NCBI GenBank assembly: GCA_021464415.1
Contig: CM038466.1
Span: 33,634,833-33,698,832, forward strand
Source of the DNA: Lonicera japonica
Lineage: Eukaryota; Streptophyta; Magnoliopsida; Dipsacales; Caprifoliaceae
Reading direction: 5' to 3'
Length of the DNA stretch: 64,000 bases
Position numbers and translations under genes: made by a program. This document shows positions 44,735 to 56,407 of this stretch, piece after piece (position 1 is the stretch's first letter; each line of letters opens with the position of its first letter). The notes beneath the pieces were generated by a model. That model did no database searches. It saw only the letters and a program-made list of their open reading frames with translations, and had not been told where the DNA came from.

Positions 44735-46499
44735 ATACCTGTTGTGATATATATATATATATATTGAGCTGAGATTTGTTAGTTATATAATCTGCTGCTG
44801 CAATTTTGTTATATATATGTGTGGATTTGTTAGTTATATATTTATATATATGTGTGTGTAGATATCTGTTGCTGCAATTGTGTTATATATGTGAGTGCGG
44901 TCTTTGATGGGAGTCTTTTGAATTTGAACTATCAATTTAGCGTGTACTCCCCCATGTATCTTTTGTGATTAATGTGCTTGCCCGTAAGTGATTGTGGGAC
45001 CTGGCTCGGCTGGACCCAACCAGACCTGAGGATAATTTATTCGGGGCGGGTTTGGATTTTAGGAAATTAATGCGGAGCGGGTTTGGGAATCATAAAAAAA
45101 AACCCATCTCGGGTTCGGGGCAGGTTTGAGTCGGTGTTATTTATGTGCGAGTCAGGTTCGGGTTTTGCCCGCCACGAACGTGCCCTGTTGCCATTCCTAA
45201 TTACGTCATTTTCAAACTAATTATAGTTCAATATTATTTTTTCCCCAAATAACTCACGTGGTCACATTATTTTAAGTATGAGTGCAACTACTGGTTTGAG
45301 ACTAATGTTTTCGTTCCAATGATTGAAAAGTTGAAAAATTTAAGTATAATTCTAAGCATATTTTACATTACAACATACCTTCTAATTCAAGTCATACCAA
45401 TTTAAATTTTTTATACAAAAACAGTGCTGCACACACATCACGTGTGCACCGACCTCTAGTATACATTAATTGTTACATCATTTTGTGAACAGTCGGTCTC
45501 CGACAAGATTTTAAATCCAAATCTTTAGTCTTTCACCTATCTTCGGGGAAAGAAAAGAGGAACATCTGGCAAGAACTTCGATTGTCCTTATCCATATTCA
45601 GATCTGAGTTCGGGTGAAGCTAGGTAAGCACTCATTTGTTGTCTATATATATATTTTTTCATAATCTTTTTTTTTATATATTATTTAGTGGCAGAAAATA
45701 TACCCATATGATTTTTATGTTTTATATTTTTCTTGAAAAAAGTAAATTTTTATTTACTAGCATATATATGGTCCATATCCTTCTTCCAGATTTATTTTTT
45801 GTTAATTTTCTTATACATTTTATTTATTAAATTGAAGAAGATAAGGGTGCATGTGTTACTTACATATTTTCTTTTTATAATGTGTTTGTTGCATTTAACA
45901 TCCATCATTGTCCATTAGAATTATAAAACACAAGCATATATAGAAAAGTTGAATTTGGAGCGGATCAAACTAGGTAGCCTGGGTTTGAAATTTGGGGGGC
46001 AATAAATAAGAAATTTGACAGAAAAAAAATACCAAATTGATTAAGATGTTCATTATGGAGTTGGCTCCTTTTTATTACCCCTTTTCCACGATGTTTGGCT
46101 GTATTTTAAAAGTTAAACGGATGACATTTTCATGAGATTTGGTGGAAATGATCTCTATGATAAGTCGATCATCTCTACAAACGAAAAACTAAAATCAAAA
46201 GTAAGTGTTATTAAAATTTGATATATATATATGTATATATGTGTATTCGTATTCATTATCGTCCGTTGAAAATTTAGATGACCATCTCATCCACTCCAAA
46301 ATTGAATCTTTTGATGAAATTTTGTAGTGATGATCTTTTCATTATAGAGATCATACCCACTAGATTTCATGAAAAAAAATCATCCATTTAGCCCTCAAAA
46401 TAAAGAGGACTGGGGATACTTGGGAGCAATAGTAATGGAGAGGAGCCAACTCAGTTTTCTACAAGTTCAAAATATTTAGTTAATCGAGGAAGTCTCGCA
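44735..46499. other. Non-coding part of duplication unit 1
   Basis: No gene. 45000-45200 is GGGTTTGG/CGGGT-rich and ends TTGCCATTCCTA, in reverse TAGGAATGGCAACAGGGC, typical of a hAT MITE end; the other end is not clear. An exon-like stretch ends GGTGAAGCTAG followed by GTAAGC near 45623 in both duplication copies. (TA)n tracts are frequent. Confidence 0.4.
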
Positions 46500-48005
46500 T
46501 GATGGAGACATAAATACGGGATCGTTTGATATTGCGTATAGATTGAACAAAAAAAAAAACTTATGCTAAAACCCTATAAGAATAAAGAGATTTCACCTTT
46601 GTGGATCATGTGGATGATCCATATGAGGAGACTAGGGTTTGAAAGCATCAGATTGCAATTTGGTCAGAATTTTTTTTTTTATTCTCGCTGGGCTGCGAAA
46701 ATTAATTTTTTTCGCCACCGAAACGACTTCTGATCGTCCTGATTTTTCGCGTTATAATAGTAACTTTGCGTTCCGAACCACATATCCAAAAATCAGCCCG
46801 ATCCAACGGTGGAATCAAAAGTTACGATTGATTTACGACTGCTGTGCCGAAAAACCTAAAGATCTTCTATCGTATTCCTTCCGCCATCAAATCTTGCACC
46901 GAGTGTGGGCTACGGTATCACCAAGATTTTCCCCTCTCTCCATAGAACAAATCCTAACTCATGAGAATTATTGTTATATGAGAAGAGACTAGGTCGGCGT
47001 ATATATAAGGCTACGATAGGGACCTTAAGGAGAAATAAGTGTTTGGGCTTCCTATGGAAAGTTGGAATCCTAATTCCACTTTGAATTAGTTCCTTCCATA
47101 AATTATAATTCACACCACTAAAGAATTATAATTGCACTCCCATCCTTATCTCAAAATTATATTTCGAACTCCTTATTATTAAATACTTATTATTCTCCCC
47201 ACGTTAAGATTACAGACAACCGTTATTTAAATTAAATTACTGACAATTATATTTAAATTAAATTACTGACAATTATATTTAAATGACTTCTTAATCCTTG
47301 AGCCTACCACTTAACTTATTTGACATGTCGGATTAACATAATCCACCTGCAGGGTTTGACATGATCAAAACTTATAAGCTTCTCAAGGGATTATCATCAA
47401 TCCCTATACCGGGACGTGGATTCCGTCAATAATTAATATTCATCATACATATAGTGTCGTCATCCAATTCACGAAGATTATTGATCCATAAATGAATCTC
47501 ACTCATAATGAGTCAAAACAACAAACACTACATATATATGCCTATTAATTATTTCAAGATTAAGAGCATAAGTAATCATAATAACCATGGGATTTTAAAT
47601 ATGTTTTATATAGTCAGTATAAAAACAATTAACCCAAACTGGTCCTATTCAATACACACAAAGTGTACTAGCACAACGAGTTAAAACTATACCGTTTTCT
47701 GTAGTTAAGATAAACTACTAAAACTTGTGCTACAATCCTACCGATGGGTGTCCAATTCCATCTAAGATTGTGAACCATTAAACTTATATTCCACAAAAAC
47801 CAATGATATGATCTTCTGTGTGTAAGCTATACTCTACACACCAAATCATCTACTATATGGAATAAAAGACACACATGCACAATATTTAAATAAATAATAT
47901 AATGCAACCATTGCCCATACAGATTCTCATTAAAATAGCAAAACCAAGTTTATAACATATCCAAACCAACAAGAAAATTATGGCTTTTAGTATATCACTC
48001 TAACA
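46500..48005 (-). mobile_element. Solo LTR, probably Copia (1506 bp)
   Basis: TGATGGAGAC at the left and CTCTAACA at the right (minus strand: TGTTAGAG to CCATCA). TCGCA flanks both sides (46495-46499, 48006-48010). The sister copy at about 53490 reads CCCGCAGTTGTC without the insert. TG..CA ends, the 5-bp duplication and lack of an internal region define a solo LTR. Superfamily is guessed from the TGTTAGAG start. Confidence 0.85.
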
Positions 48006-49299
48006 TCGCAGTTGTCTTGAGTTATTCTTTCCGTACTGGTAATTGTTTGTAATTGTGAAGGCGCACAGGAGCACCAAAAAAAGCAAATAAATGTGGTGCA
48101 TTCGTTTGTTTATTTATTTTTGGTTTTAAAACCTGAAGAAAAAATTAGTACTTACCTTCAACGCTAATGCCAAAGCTTTTACTGATTGTTGGATTACAAG
48201 CCCACCATACATCTCCTTTTTTCTATGTTCCTTCCATCACAACCAGAGTACAATAGTATAGTTATATTGCCAAGCTTTGGATACAAAAGATGGTGGGTTA
48301 GAAAGATAAGAAAAGAAAGAGAAAACCGTTGTGTGCGTGTGTTTTCTTTTCTACAGGTTCAAAACTACGTAAAAATCAACATACGTATACATTTGAGAGT
48401 GTGATTGAATTGTATATATCCTTTGGGTGAACCACCCAATTTAAATCAATAACCAATGTGGATGCTCCACAAGTTATGGATCGGGTTGACCCGACCCGAT
48501 TTCCTACATCTCCTACTCAGCCACATTGGTTGCAGTAATTAGAGTATCTTCTAAACTCAAATCTCATAAATAATCCTTCTTCATACTATAAATGAAGCGT
48601 GCGACCGGGCAAGAAGGTGTATTACAGTAATACTGTATTAAGTTGTCATCTAAACTAACATAGCACATCACTCAAATTTTCGTCTATGCCCTAAACTTGT
48701 TTGATCACACCAGACGGGATAATGGTTTATAAGTAAAATTCTTTCAAATGATTATTTAATCATTTTGACAATCAAATAGCAAATTAAATGAAAAACTAAC
48801 AAACAAGCAAGCTAATATTTTTATTTGGAAAGTGACATGCCCAATTTAATGAGAGCTTTGCTATAACATGCATATCAATTGTATGTGCTTTTATCGACTA
48901 ATGAGGGAATGACGGGATGAATCCCTACTCCAACATTGTGTGAGCCTTTATAGACCAATTATAGGTCTATCTTTGGCCCTTAGACCTGGGTCTTTGTCAT
49001 GAATTAAAAACTCAATATTGTAAGTTTAGTGTGAACGCGAAGGGCTAAATTCGTAAACTGTCCAGCGGAACACATTTAAGACAATAGCCTAGTTTGAATG
49101 AATTTATATGAGTAGCTAGGAAAGATGATATGATAACAAAATAAGATTTCTTATAGCTTATAGCCTGAATGATTATATCAAGCAAACGGCTTTGATTATC
49201 ATGGTTATGAATAAAATGATTAGGTTAAGCGTTGCTTATGAGTTAGTATTAAAGAGGGGTAAGATTGTACGATGACACACGTATGCGATGGTTTTATTT

Positions 49300-49680
49300 C
49301 TCTTTTCTTCTCTCTTCTCTCAATCAATCATCTCTCTAAGCCCTAATCGAATAGAACTATCCATCCCTAAAAAATGACGAACGTCAATCGTCTCCCTCCA
49401 TCTCTCTACGCTGCTCGTCTCTTTCCGCCCATCCCTCTCTTTGCCGATCCTCTCTCTCCCTCCATTCCTCTAGAAATTCCGAGCTTCCCTCTCTGGTTTT
49501 CACTTGGTAATTTTTTGAACTCGATTTTAAGTCATTTTTTCGGAGTTTAGTAATTTTTTGAACTCGATTCCGCGCTTACCTCGTGTGATTAATGATTTGA
49601 TGTGGGTTTGTAGTTGTGTATATGTATTTGATATCGATTTTAATTTATTTTTTTGTAGTTAAGTAAATTTTTGAACTTAA
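49300..49680 (+). repeat. Upstream copy of the WDR12 promoter and 5' leader
   Basis: Aligns with about 54860-54889 and 55653-55980. It includes the leader (TTTCCGCCCATCCCTCTC, CGAGCTTCCCTCTCTGG) and the donor-like GTAATTTTTT. The telo-box position reads AAGCCCTAA (49338-49346) rather than AAACCCTAA. No coding exon follows, so it is a promoter fragment without its gene. Confidence 0.75.
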
Positions 49681-49814
49681 TTCTTATTCTAATGATTTCT
49701 TTCCTATCTTATTTCATATAACTCCTATCTCATTAATTTTAACTTTTATTTTATTCAATCTTTATCAAATCCTATTATACTTCCTTATCTAACGCAACAA
49801 ATGCACCTTTGATA

Positions 49815-50545
49815 TTTTTTAAAGTTAAAACATAAAACCTAGGTCATTTACTCATTTTCACTCAATTAACCTCCACACACAGCCGCCCTCTTCCCTAAAT
49901 TCCCTCCTCTGCGCGAGAGCAACTGAGCGACAGGGAATTCTCCGGTAATCATCTTCTATAATCTTACGACTCTTCCTTCTTTCCTTTATCCAACAGTCGT
50001 CTTTCACTATCTCCTCGTCGGCTTTCTTTCACGAGTTCACGACTGTCAAAGGTAAAATTCGACTCTTCCCACTCTTAAACCTTGCTTCTTCCAATTGAAT
50101 GTTAATCTTATACTTGACATAAAATTCGACCTTGATGATGTTTTTTATCTTAATAGCCTTAATTTTTGGTACTTCATGTTTTCTTCGTTCTCATTGGTTC
50201 AAGAATTGCGATTTATTCACATTAGCTAATTTCTTTAATTTTTTATTTTGATTTCATGCACTCTTGCTTAGAAATACCTGTTGTGATATATATATATAGA
50301 GCTGAGATTTGTTAGTTATATATTCTGCTACTCCAATTGTGTTATATATATGTGTGGATTTGTTAGTTATATACTTATATATATGTGTGTGTAGATATCT
50401 GTTGCTCTAATTGTGTCATATATGTGTGTGTGGTGTTTGATGGGAGTCTTTTGAATTTGAACTATCAATTTAGCGTGTACTCCCTCATGTATCTTTTGTG
50501 ATTAATGTGCTTGCCCGTAAGTGATTATGGGAGTCTTTTGATAAT
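49815..50545 (+). repeat. 5' UTR-like block, copy 2
   Basis: Same block as 43496-43970 plus the following ATACCTGTTGTGATATATAT segment that lies after Cassandra in copy 1. The donor-like site is at 49945. It ends in GGGAGTCTTTTGATA, at the joint to copy 3. Confidence 0.8.
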
Positions 50546-51282
50546 TTTTTAAGTTAAAACATAAAACCTAGGTCATTTACTCATTTTCACTCAATTAACC
50601 TCCACACACAGCCGCACAACTCCGCCCTCTTCCCTAAATTCCCTCATCTGTGCGAGAGCAACTGAGCGCCAGGGAATTCTCCGGTAATCATCTTCTATAA
50701 TCTTACGACTCTTCCTTCTTTCCTTTATCACCCAGTCGTCTTTCACTATCTCCTCGCCGGCTTTCCTTCACGAGTTCATGACTGTCAAAGGTTAAATTCG
50801 ACACTTCCCTCTCTCAAACCTTGCTTCTTCCAATTGAATGTTAATCTTATACATAAAATTCGGCCTTTATGATGTTCTTTATCTTAATAGCCCTAATTTT
50901 TGGTACTTCATGTTTTCTTCTTTCTCATTGGTTCAAGAATTGCGATTTGTTCACATTAGCTAATTTCTTTAATTTTTTACTTTGATTTCATGCATTCTTG
51001 CTTAGTTATACCTGTTGTGATATATATATATTGAGCTGAGATTTGTTAGTTATATATTCTGCTGCTGCAATTATGTTATATATATGTGTGGATTTATTAG
51101 TTATATACTTATATATATATATGTGTGTGTAGATATCTGTTGCTACAATTGTGTTATATATGTGTGTGTGGTGTTTGATGGGAATCTTTTGAATTTGAAC
51201 TATCAATTTAGCGTGTAGTCCCCCATGTATCTTTTGTGATTAATGTGCTTGCCCGTAAGTGATTGTGGGAGTCTTTTGATAT
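50546..51282 (+). repeat. 5' UTR-like block, copy 3
   Basis: The period to copies 2 and 4 is about 729 and 737 bp, measured at GTTAAAACAT (49824, 50553, 51290). The donor-like site is at 50684. Confidence 0.8.
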
Positions 51283-52010
51283 TTTTTAAGTTAAAACATA
51301 AAACCTAGGTCATTTACTCATTTTCACTTAATTAACCTCCACACACAGCCGCACAACGCCGCCCTCTTCCCCAAATTCCCTCATCTGCACGAGAGCAACT
51401 GAGCGTCAGGGAATTCTCCAGTAATCATCTTCTATAATCTTACGACTCTTCCTTTTTTCCTTTATCCAACAGTCGTCTTTCACTATCTCCTCGCTGGCTT
51501 TCCTTCACGAGTTCACGACTGTCAAAGGTAAAATTCGACTTTTCCCTCTCTCAAACCTTGCTTCTTCCAATTGAATATTAATCTTATACTTGACATAAAA
51601 TTCGACCTTCATGATGTTCTTTATCTTTATAGCCCTAATTTTTGGTACTTCATGTTTTCTTCTTTCTCATTGGTTCAAGAATTGCGATTTGTTCACATTA
51701 GCTAATTTCTTTAATTTTTTACTTTGATTTCATGCACTCTTGCTTATAAATACCTGTTGTGATATATATATATATAGAGAGCTGAGATTTGTTAGTTATA
51801 TACTCTGCTGCTCCAATTGTGTTATATATATGTGTGGATTTGTTAGTTATATACTTATATATATGTGTGTGTAGATATATGTTGCTGCAATTGTGTTATA
51901 TATGTGTGTGTGGTGTTTGATGGGAGTCTTTTGAATTTGAACTATCAATTTAGCGTGTACTCCCCCATGTATCTTTTGTGATTAATGTCACCGTAAGTGA
52001 TTGTGGGACC
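51283..52010 (+). repeat. 5' UTR-like block, copy 4
   Basis: Last of the tandem copies. The donor-like GTAATC is at 51421, here preceded by CTCCA instead of CTCCG. After it the sequence continues into the long duplicated segment as in unit 1. Confidence 0.8.
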
Positions 52011-54889
52011 TGACCCGGCCCGACCCAACCAGACCCGAGGATAATTTATTCGGGGCGGGTTTGGATTTTAGGAAATTAATGCGGAGCGGGTTTGGGAATC
52101 ATAAAAAAAACCCCGTCTCGGGTTCAGGGCAGGTTTGAGTCGGTGTTATTTATGTGCGAGTCAGGTTCGGGTTTTGCCCGCCATGAACGTGCCCTGTTGC
52201 CATTCCTAATTACGTCATTTTCAAACTAATTATAGTTCAATATTATTTTTTCCCCGAATAACTCACGTAGTCACATTTTTTTAGTGTGAGTGCAACTACT
52301 GGTTTGAGACTAATGTTTTAGTTCCAATGATTGAAAAGTTGAAAATTTTAAGTATAATTCTAAGCATATTTTACATTATAACATACCTTCTAATTCAAGT
52401 CATACCAATTTAAATTTTTTATACAAAAACAGTGCAGCACACACATCACGTGTGCGCCGACCTCTAGTATACATTAATTGTGGCATCATTTTGTGAATAG
52501 TCGGTCTCCGGCAAGATTTTTAAGCCAAATCTTTGGTCTTTCAACTATCTCCGGGGAAAGAAAAGAGGAACATCTGGCAAGAACTTCGATTATCCTTGTC
52601 CAGGTTTAGATATGAGTTCGGGTGAACCTAGGTAAACACTCATTTGTTGTCTATATATATTTTTTTTCGTAATCTTCTTTTTATATAATATTTAGTGGCG
52701 GAAAATATACCCATATGATTTTTATGTTTTATATTTTTCTTGAAAAAAGTAAATTTTTATTTACTAGCATATATATGGTCCATATCCTTCCTCTAGATTT
52801 ATTTTTTGTTAATTATCTTATACATTTTATTTATTAAATTGAAGAAGATAAGGGTGCATGTGTTACTTACATATTTTCTTTTTATAATGTGTTTGTTGCA
52901 TTTAACATCCATCATTGTCCATTAGAATTATAAAACACAAGCATATATAGAAAAGCTGAATTTGGAGCGGATCAAACTAGGAAGCCTGGGTTTGAAATTT
53001 GGGGGGCAATAAATAAGAAATTTGACGGAAAAAAATACCTAATTGATTAAGATGCTCATTATGGAGTTGGCTCCTTTTTATTACCCCTTTTTCCCGATTT
53101 TTGGCTATATTTTAAAAGTTAAACGGATGACATTTTCATGAAATTTGGTGGAAATGATCTCTACGATGAGTCGATCATCTTTACAAACAAAAAACTAAAA
53201 TCAAAAGTGAGTGTTATTAAAATTTGATATATATATATGTATATTCACATTCATTATCGTCCGTTGAAAATTTAGATGACCATCTCATCCACTCCAAAAT
53301 TAAATCTTTTGATGAAATTTTGTTGTGATGATCTTTTCATTATAGAGATCATATCCACTAGATTTCATGAAAAAAAATCATCCGTTTAGCCCTCAAAATA
53401 AAGAGGACTGGGGATACTTGGGAGCAATAGTAATGGAGAGGAGCCAACTCAGTTTTCTACAAATTCAAAATATTTAGTTAATTGAGGAAGTCCCGCAGTT
53501 GTCTTGAGTTATTCTTTCCGTACTGGTAATTGTTTACAATTGTGAAGGCGCACAGGAGCACCAAAAAAAGCAAATAAATGTGGTGCATTCGTTTGTTTAT
53601 TTATTTTTGGTTTTAAAACCTGAAGAAAAAATTAGTACTTACCTTCAACGCTAATGCCAAAGCTTTTACTGATTGTTGGATTACAAGCCCACCATACATC
53701 TCCTTTTTTCTATGTTCCTTCCATCACAACCAGAGTACAATAGTATAGTTTTATTGCCAAGCTTTGGATATAAAAGATGGTGGGTTAGAGAAATAAGAAA
53801 AGAAAGAGAAAACCGTCGTGTGCGTGTGTTTTCTTTTCTACAGGTTCAAAACTACGTAAAAATAACATACGTATACACTTGAGAGTGTGATTAAATTGTA
53901 TATATCCTTTGGGTGAACCACCCAATTTAAATCAATAACCAATGTGGATGCTCCGCAAGTTATGGATTGGGTTGACCCGACCCGATTTACTACATCTCCC
54001 GCTCAGCCACATTGGTTGCAGTAATTAGAGTATCTTCTAAACTCAAATCTCATAAATAATCCTTCTTCGTACTATAAATGAAGCGTGCGACCGGACAAGA
54101 AGGTGTATTACAGTAATACTGTATTAGTCGTCATCTAAACTAACATAGCACATCACTCAAATTCTCGTCTATGTCCTAAACTTGTTTAATCACACCAGAT
54201 TAAGCATCATATTACCCCTTGTTAATACTAAGTCGATCAAAAGCAATGCTTAACCAAATCCTTTATCACACCAGATGGGATAATGGTTTATAAGTAAAAC
54301 TCTTTCAAATGATTATTTAATCATTTTGACAATCAAATAGCAAATTAAATGGAAAACTAACAAACAAGAGAGCTAATATTTTTATTTGGAAAGTGACATG
54401 CCCAATTTAGTGGAAGCTTTGTTGTAACATGCATATCAATTGTATGTGCTCTTATCGACTAATGAGGGAATGACAAGATGAATCCCTACTCCAACATTGT
54501 GTGAGCCCTTATAGACCAATTATAGGTCTATCTTAGGCCCTTAGACCTAGGTCTATGTCATGAATTAAAAACTCAATGTTGCAACTTTAGTGTGAACGCG
54601 AAGGGCTAAATTAGTAAACTGTCCAGCGGAACACATTTAAGACAGTAGCCTAGTTTGAATGAATTGATATGAGTAGCTAGGAAAGATAATATGATAACAT
54701 AATAAGATTTCTTATAACTTATAGTCTAAATGATTATATCAAGCAAACGGCTTTGATTATCATGGTTATGAATAAAATGATTAGGTTAAGCGTTGCTTAT
54801 GAGTTAGTATTAAAGAGGGCTAAGATTGTACGATGACACACGTATGCGATGGTTTTATTTCTCTTATCTTCTCTCCTCTCTCAATCAAT

Positions 54890-55644
54890 TAAGGGTGTTA
54901 ATGCCAATTCAAAAACTGACCGAACCGGTCCGGACCAATCCGTAAAACTTCGAACCGAAAAAAACCCGAAGTCGAAAACGAGAAAATCGAACCGAAACCG
55001 AAAAATTTAGTTTGGGTTTGGGGTAAGCTAGTTCAAAACCGATCTAAACCAAACCGAACCGAATTATGTATAAGAAAAAAAATGTTAATATATGTACTTT
55101 AAGGGCACACGTTAATTATATTATAATATGAAAAACGATGGCTTTTATAAGAATATGTTCCTTAATAATTACATTTTGTGATAATCTTAAAAAAAAAGTC
55201 ATTAACGCGTGCTCTTATTATTAAATTAAGTACACAAAGTTAAGATATTTTTATCACATACATGATGGTAAGATATTTCATTATTTTATTTAATGTGTTT
55301 TATTCTTGTAAATGTACAAATAAAATTGTAACTAAATAAAAAATATAGTATCTATATGTTTGCTCCTTGTTTCTAAAATATTATGACTTCAATTTAAATA
55401 TAAACCATTCTTATATTATTATTAATATTACATTGTTAAGTTAAGTTAATTTAAAAAAATTGAAAAAGAAATATATGTCAAAACCGAATAAAACCAAACT
55501 AAAATAGAACTGAAAAGTTTAGTTCAAATTTGAGTTTTGAAAATTTAAAAACCAAATTCGAACCAAACTAAAACCAAAATTTTATATTTAATTTAAATTT
55601 GAGTTGCTTAATTTCTATCCGGACCGAAACCGTAAATACCCCTG
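54890..55644. mobile_element. Non-autonomous hAT MITE (755 bp) in front of WDR12
   Basis: Ends TAAGGGTGTTAATGCC and, inverted, CAGGGGTATTTACGG. The 8-bp target duplication CAATCAAT is perfect (54882-54889, 55645-55652). The sister copy near 49320 keeps the empty site CTCAATCAATCATCTC. Subterminal GAACCG-type repeats are the same family as 29429-30075. Confidence 0.93.
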
Positions 55645-55661
55645 CAATCAATCGTATCTCT

Positions 55662-55670
55662 AAACCCTAA
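55662..55670 (+). promoter_or_regulatory. Telo-box in the WDR12 promoter
   Basis: AAACCCTAA, a motif known from plant ribosomal-protein and ribosome-biogenesis gene promoters, lies 160 bp before the probable first splice donor and 10 bp from the MITE target duplication. It fits the function of WDR12. The upstream duplicate has a one-base difference. Confidence 0.6.
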
Positions 55671-55689
55671 TCGAACAGAACTCTCCGCC

Positions 55690-56404
55690 CCTAAAAAATA
55701 CGAACGTCAATCGTCTCCCTCCATCTCTCTACGCTGCTCGTCTCTTTCCGCCCATCCCTCTCTTTGCCGATCCTCTCTCTCCCTCCATTCCTCCAGAAAT
55801 TCCGAGCTTCCCTCTCTGGTTTTCTCTTGGTAATTTTTTGAACTCGATTTTAAGTCATTTTTTTGGAGTTTAGTAATTTTTTGAACTCGATTCCGCGCTT
55901 CCCTCGTGTGATTGATGATTTGATGTGGGTTTGTAGTCGTGTATATGTATTTGATGTCGATTTTAATTTATTTTTTTGTAGTTAAGTAATTTTTTGAACT
56001 TGATTCCGAGCTTCCCTCCACCCCTCTATGTGATTGATGATTTGATGTGGGTTTGTAGTTGTGTACATGTATTTGATGTCAATTTTAAGTAATTTTTTTG
56101 CAGTTAAGTAATTTTTTGAACTCGATTCCGAGCTTCCCTCCACCCCTCTATGTGATTGATGATTTGATGTGGGTTTGTAGTTGTGTATATGCATACAATC
56201 AGTAAGATAAATAATTTTTTAAACTAGCAAGACAAATAATATTGTAGTTTTTAGAAAAAACTGAGGCTTATGCCTCGTTTCGCCTCGAGCTGTACACCTT
56301 GCCTCATTCGAATGAAACGCCTTGAATACGCCTCTCTTTTTTAAAACATTGGTAACTAGCAAAACCCTGTGAATGCTATAGATTTGTGTTACTCTGTATA
56401 TCAG
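55690..56404 (+). other. Probable 5' UTR exon and first intron of WDR12
   Basis: A CT-rich leader (ATCCCTCTCTTTGCCGATCC, GAGCTTCCCTCTCTGG) ends at about 55828 with TCTTG before GTAATTTT, a possible donor. The acceptor TATATCAG ends at 56404, three bases before the ATG. The first intron contains the minisatellite. The start of transcription is not determined. Confidence 0.55.
55868..56195 (+). repeat. Minisatellite in the WDR12 leader intron, period about 113-122 bp
   Basis: Three units start at 55868, 55981 and 56103, each with AGTAATTTTTTGAACT, GAGCTTCCCTCC (or GCGCTTCCCTCG) and GATTTGATGTGGGTTTGTAG. The unit includes a piece of the leader-intron border, so it arose by local duplication. 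Unit 1 of the large duplication has one full unit. Confidence 0.88.
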
Positions 56405-56407
56405 GTT

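Larger units (their letters stand above)
43371..49680. repeat. Large tandem duplication, unit 1
   Basis: It contains a 5' UTR-like block, Cassandra, about 1.5 kb of non-coding DNA, a solo LTR, and a copy of the WDR12 promoter and leader (about 49300-49680). Without the insertions it is about 4 kb. It aligns with unit 2 (49681-55985). The joint is at GTTAAGTAAATTTTTGAAC followed by TTATTCTAATGATTT near 49680. No intact gene is seen in it. Confidence 0.82.
49681..55985. repeat. Large tandem duplication, unit 2
   Basis: Second copy of the duplicated block, extended by two extra 5' UTR-like blocks and by a hAT MITE. It ends in the leader and first intron of WDR12. Spans 52010-54880 match 45000-49320 of unit 1 after removal of the solo LTR there; I recognise no gene in this span. 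Confidence 0.82.

Noticed and set aside
48186..48404. A 72-codon frame that recurs at 53673-53882, and a minus-strand exon-like piece reading MYGGLVIQQSVKALALAL before GTAAGT
   Set aside because: Recurrence is explained by the tandem duplication. The frame length differs between copies and I recognise no protein family with confidence.
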